Source of the DNA: Laguncularia racemosa
Taxonomy: Eukaryota; Streptophyta; Magnoliopsida; Myrtales; Combretaceae
NCBI GenBank assembly: GCA_037954665.1
Contig: JBBMOL010000097.1
Coordinates: 930,001 to 994,000 of the forward strand
Length of the DNA stretch: 64,000 nt
Reading direction: 5' to 3'
Shown: positions 62,350-64,000 of the stretch, in pieces
Position numbering within the stretch: position 1 is the stretch's first letter
Layout: each line of letters opens with the position of its first letter
Program-made: the position numbers and the translations under genes
Notes under the pieces: model-generated
Seen by the model: only the letters and a program-made list of their open reading frames with translations
Databases searched by the model: none
What the model was told of the DNA's origin: nothing

Positions 62350-64000
62350 TTACAATGGTACTGCAGAGAGTAAAAAGTCCGGCTGAAATCTCTGAAGAAG
62401 AATGCCACAAAATGGACAAAATGGTTTGGATGAAACTTGGAGAAAAGAAGAGCTATGTAAGGAACTATCTGTAAGAAATCCCGGCATTGAAAACAGAGGC
62501 TCAGGGGGCAACTTAGAAACCCATCTATGACAACATATGCAAAACCACAAGGGAGTTGTGGGGCATATCTGCATAGAAGCAGCACATCTCACTAGTTTGT
62601 GCCTTTCACCACCTATGCCGCTGCTATCTGTTGTGCCTCGGCAAAATGCAAATTCTGGAGACTCAAAGGGAACCGCAGCTGAACAGTAGCTACATTGCTC
62701 TTCCAATGAATAGTCAAATTTTGGCCTGCCATGCAACCTAAAGAATAGCAAAGTAAGAACGCCTTTAATTATCAAAGCTGTTGTGAGACATGAGCCCTAA
62801 AACTGAAGTGCTCCAGAGGTGGGTATAGCAAGAATAGAAAATGAAATCAATTATTAAAATAACATGAGCCCAAAAGTACACTAGATAGGAACTTGGATTA
62901 CTGATAAGTATTCCATAGAAACTTTTCTAAGCTGTAAAATTTAAATATTACCATGTTTCCAGAGCCTTATAGCAGATCTTTCGTCCAAGAGTAAAAAAAA
63001 AAAAAGAGAGAAGGAAACCTCTTTTTTTTTTGGCTAATAATAAATTCCATTTCAATATAAGGAAGATGTCCAGCACTTAAAGCGGAAAAGGGGTACAATC
63101 AAAAGAAAACCATATACAATTGCGAGAATAAAGGCTCTATGCTGGAGTAAGAGTAAAAAATAAGAAACTAGAGTAGACCACTCTTTGGACGAACATTGTA
63201 ATACATAGATTCATCAAGCACACTTACTTTCTAATTCAAGCTCTCAATGAAAATCATTTAAGGGAATGAGTCTCATAATCCCTTTCGAGATCAAACAATC
63301 TTACTATTTTCATGAGGGGCATGTCCTATATAACTTGTAATAAAAACCTTAGTGATCTTTGGAAAGACAAGCATGCACCCTTCATGGACAACTATTTTAG
63401 AAACTTCAAACAAGAATATAATCACTTCTGTGTTGATCCTAAAACTGGAAAAGCAGACAAAAAGCACTGATTTATCAATAAGAATTACTAGATAAACAGG
63501 TTCACGCTTATTAGAGTACCTCCTTTTAAGTGATTGAAACTCTGGTACAAAGGATTCTGATTGATTCTCTTCTTGATCAAGTTCAATCCACTTCTTCATT
63601 TGTGCAACGCCCACAGGATACCAGCATCCAGTCACAGATGGACTGGTGGATGACATGGAACTGAAGGCTGAAAGATTAAGAAACACAGCTCGGCGGCGCA
63701 GCTCCCTTTCACTGCCCAAAACAAGCTTCACCCACAAATTTACTCTCTCTTCACCACCACATGCTTTCAATTGATTCTCTGTTCCACCAATGATATGATC
63801 AGCTTTCAGATCTGATAAGACCACACGTCTACAAAGAGCATTAAGTAGGTGCAAATGGCGAGAAGAAAGCCTTGAGTAACTTCTCGAGACACGTGCTAAT
63901 ACTTTTTCAGGGGAAACTGTCAGTAGATTGGATCCCAAATAACAAACTGACAACCACTCAACCAATATACTCTCAACATATTTCGGTGCCAACCGCTTGA
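62350..64000 (-). CDS. TFIIIC 90 kDa-like subunit, C-terminal part (gene runs off right edge)
   Basis: Two exons of a minus-strand gene are in the window: 64000-63520 (open at the edge) and 62737-62350. They join across a GT-AG intron inside an Arg codon (SLKRR to LHGRPKFDY). The last exon encodes a Cys-rich module with CSYC, FAFC, VRCA, MQICP, WFCICC and PFCPFCG, ending DFLLSAVPL. This matches the putative zinc-finger of TFIIIC subunits (zf-TFIIIC, as in GTF3C4/TFIIIC90 and a plant WD40-annotated homologue). TFIIIC recruits TFIIIB to Pol III promoters such as tRNA genes. The upstream exon (ADHIIGGTENQLKACGGEER, then YPVGVAQMKKWI) fits the same plant protein family. The N-terminal WD40-like part would lie beyond 64000. 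No disabling change is seen. Confidence 0.8.
63022..63210 (-). mobile_element. LINE 3'-end fragment in TFIIIC-like intron
   Basis: On the minus strand the sequence ends ATGGAATTTATTATTAGCC followed by ten A (T10 at 63022-63031 on the plus strand). This is the layout of plant LINE 3' ends, similar to the fragment in the RRP15 intron (AAATGAAAATATTTACTCACC plus A13). No coding part remains. The right limit is approximate. Confidence 0.5.

Noticed and set aside
1..64000. tRNA, rRNA or snoRNA genes and organelle DNA insertions
   Set aside because: Scanned by eye for tRNA B-box-like GGTTCGA contexts and for plastid or rRNA text; the few GTTCGA occurrences lack a matching cloverleaf. A tRNAscan or organelle BLAST would be decisive.

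Overview
This window is nuclear DNA from a flowering plant, most likely a eudicot. It is very AT-rich, its genes are split by GT-AG introns, and it carries a plastid-targeted class II DAHP synthase, a plant-type RABA GTPase exon, a plant-type TFIIIC zinc-finger protein and many plant transposon families (hAT, LINE, MITE). There are no bacterial operons, CRISPR arrays or rRNA genes, and I found no tRNA gene. The species cannot be told from the sequence.

Real host genes are few and all lie on the minus strand: the first coding exon of a RABA4-like Rab GTPase (2801-3033; the rest is beyond the left edge or lost), a complete five-exon DAHP synthase (19299-22193, 529 aa), a complete eight-coding-exon RRP15-like ribosome-biogenesis gene (33676-36708, 316 aa, with a 5'UTR intron and a telo-box at the probable promoter), and the 3' part of a TFIIIC 90 kDa-like subunit gene (62350 to the right edge). 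A lone first exon of eIF5A (41501-41623) looks like a pseudogene fragment. The genes are unrelated housekeeping functions (shikimate pathway, vesicle traffic, 60S biogenesis, Pol III transcription) and do not form a pathway together.

The rest is transposon-derived or unassigned. A 4.0-kb hAT element with decayed transposase, terminal inverted repeats and an 8-bp target duplication occupies 4095-8103. A second, more degraded hAT transposase lies at 15748-17580. Two short non-autonomous hAT elements with 8-bp target duplications are at 24557-25164 and 60206-60825. LINE 3' fragments sit inside introns of RRP15 and of the TFIIIC gene.

The most unusual region is 38-59 kb, built from repeated copies of the same anonymous modules. 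A ~3.1-kb block at 46783-50100 recurs at 54663-57720, and partial copies lie at 38440-39030, 41870-43620 and 52640-54660. Three copies contain an imperfect inverted repeat (hairpin) at 42875-43176, 49028-49352 and 56741-56922. In two of them a TATA box lies about 200 bp upstream of a short minus-strand ORF forming one hairpin arm. This is the best candidate in the window for something undescribed, for example a young small-RNA hairpin family or an unclassified repeat family.
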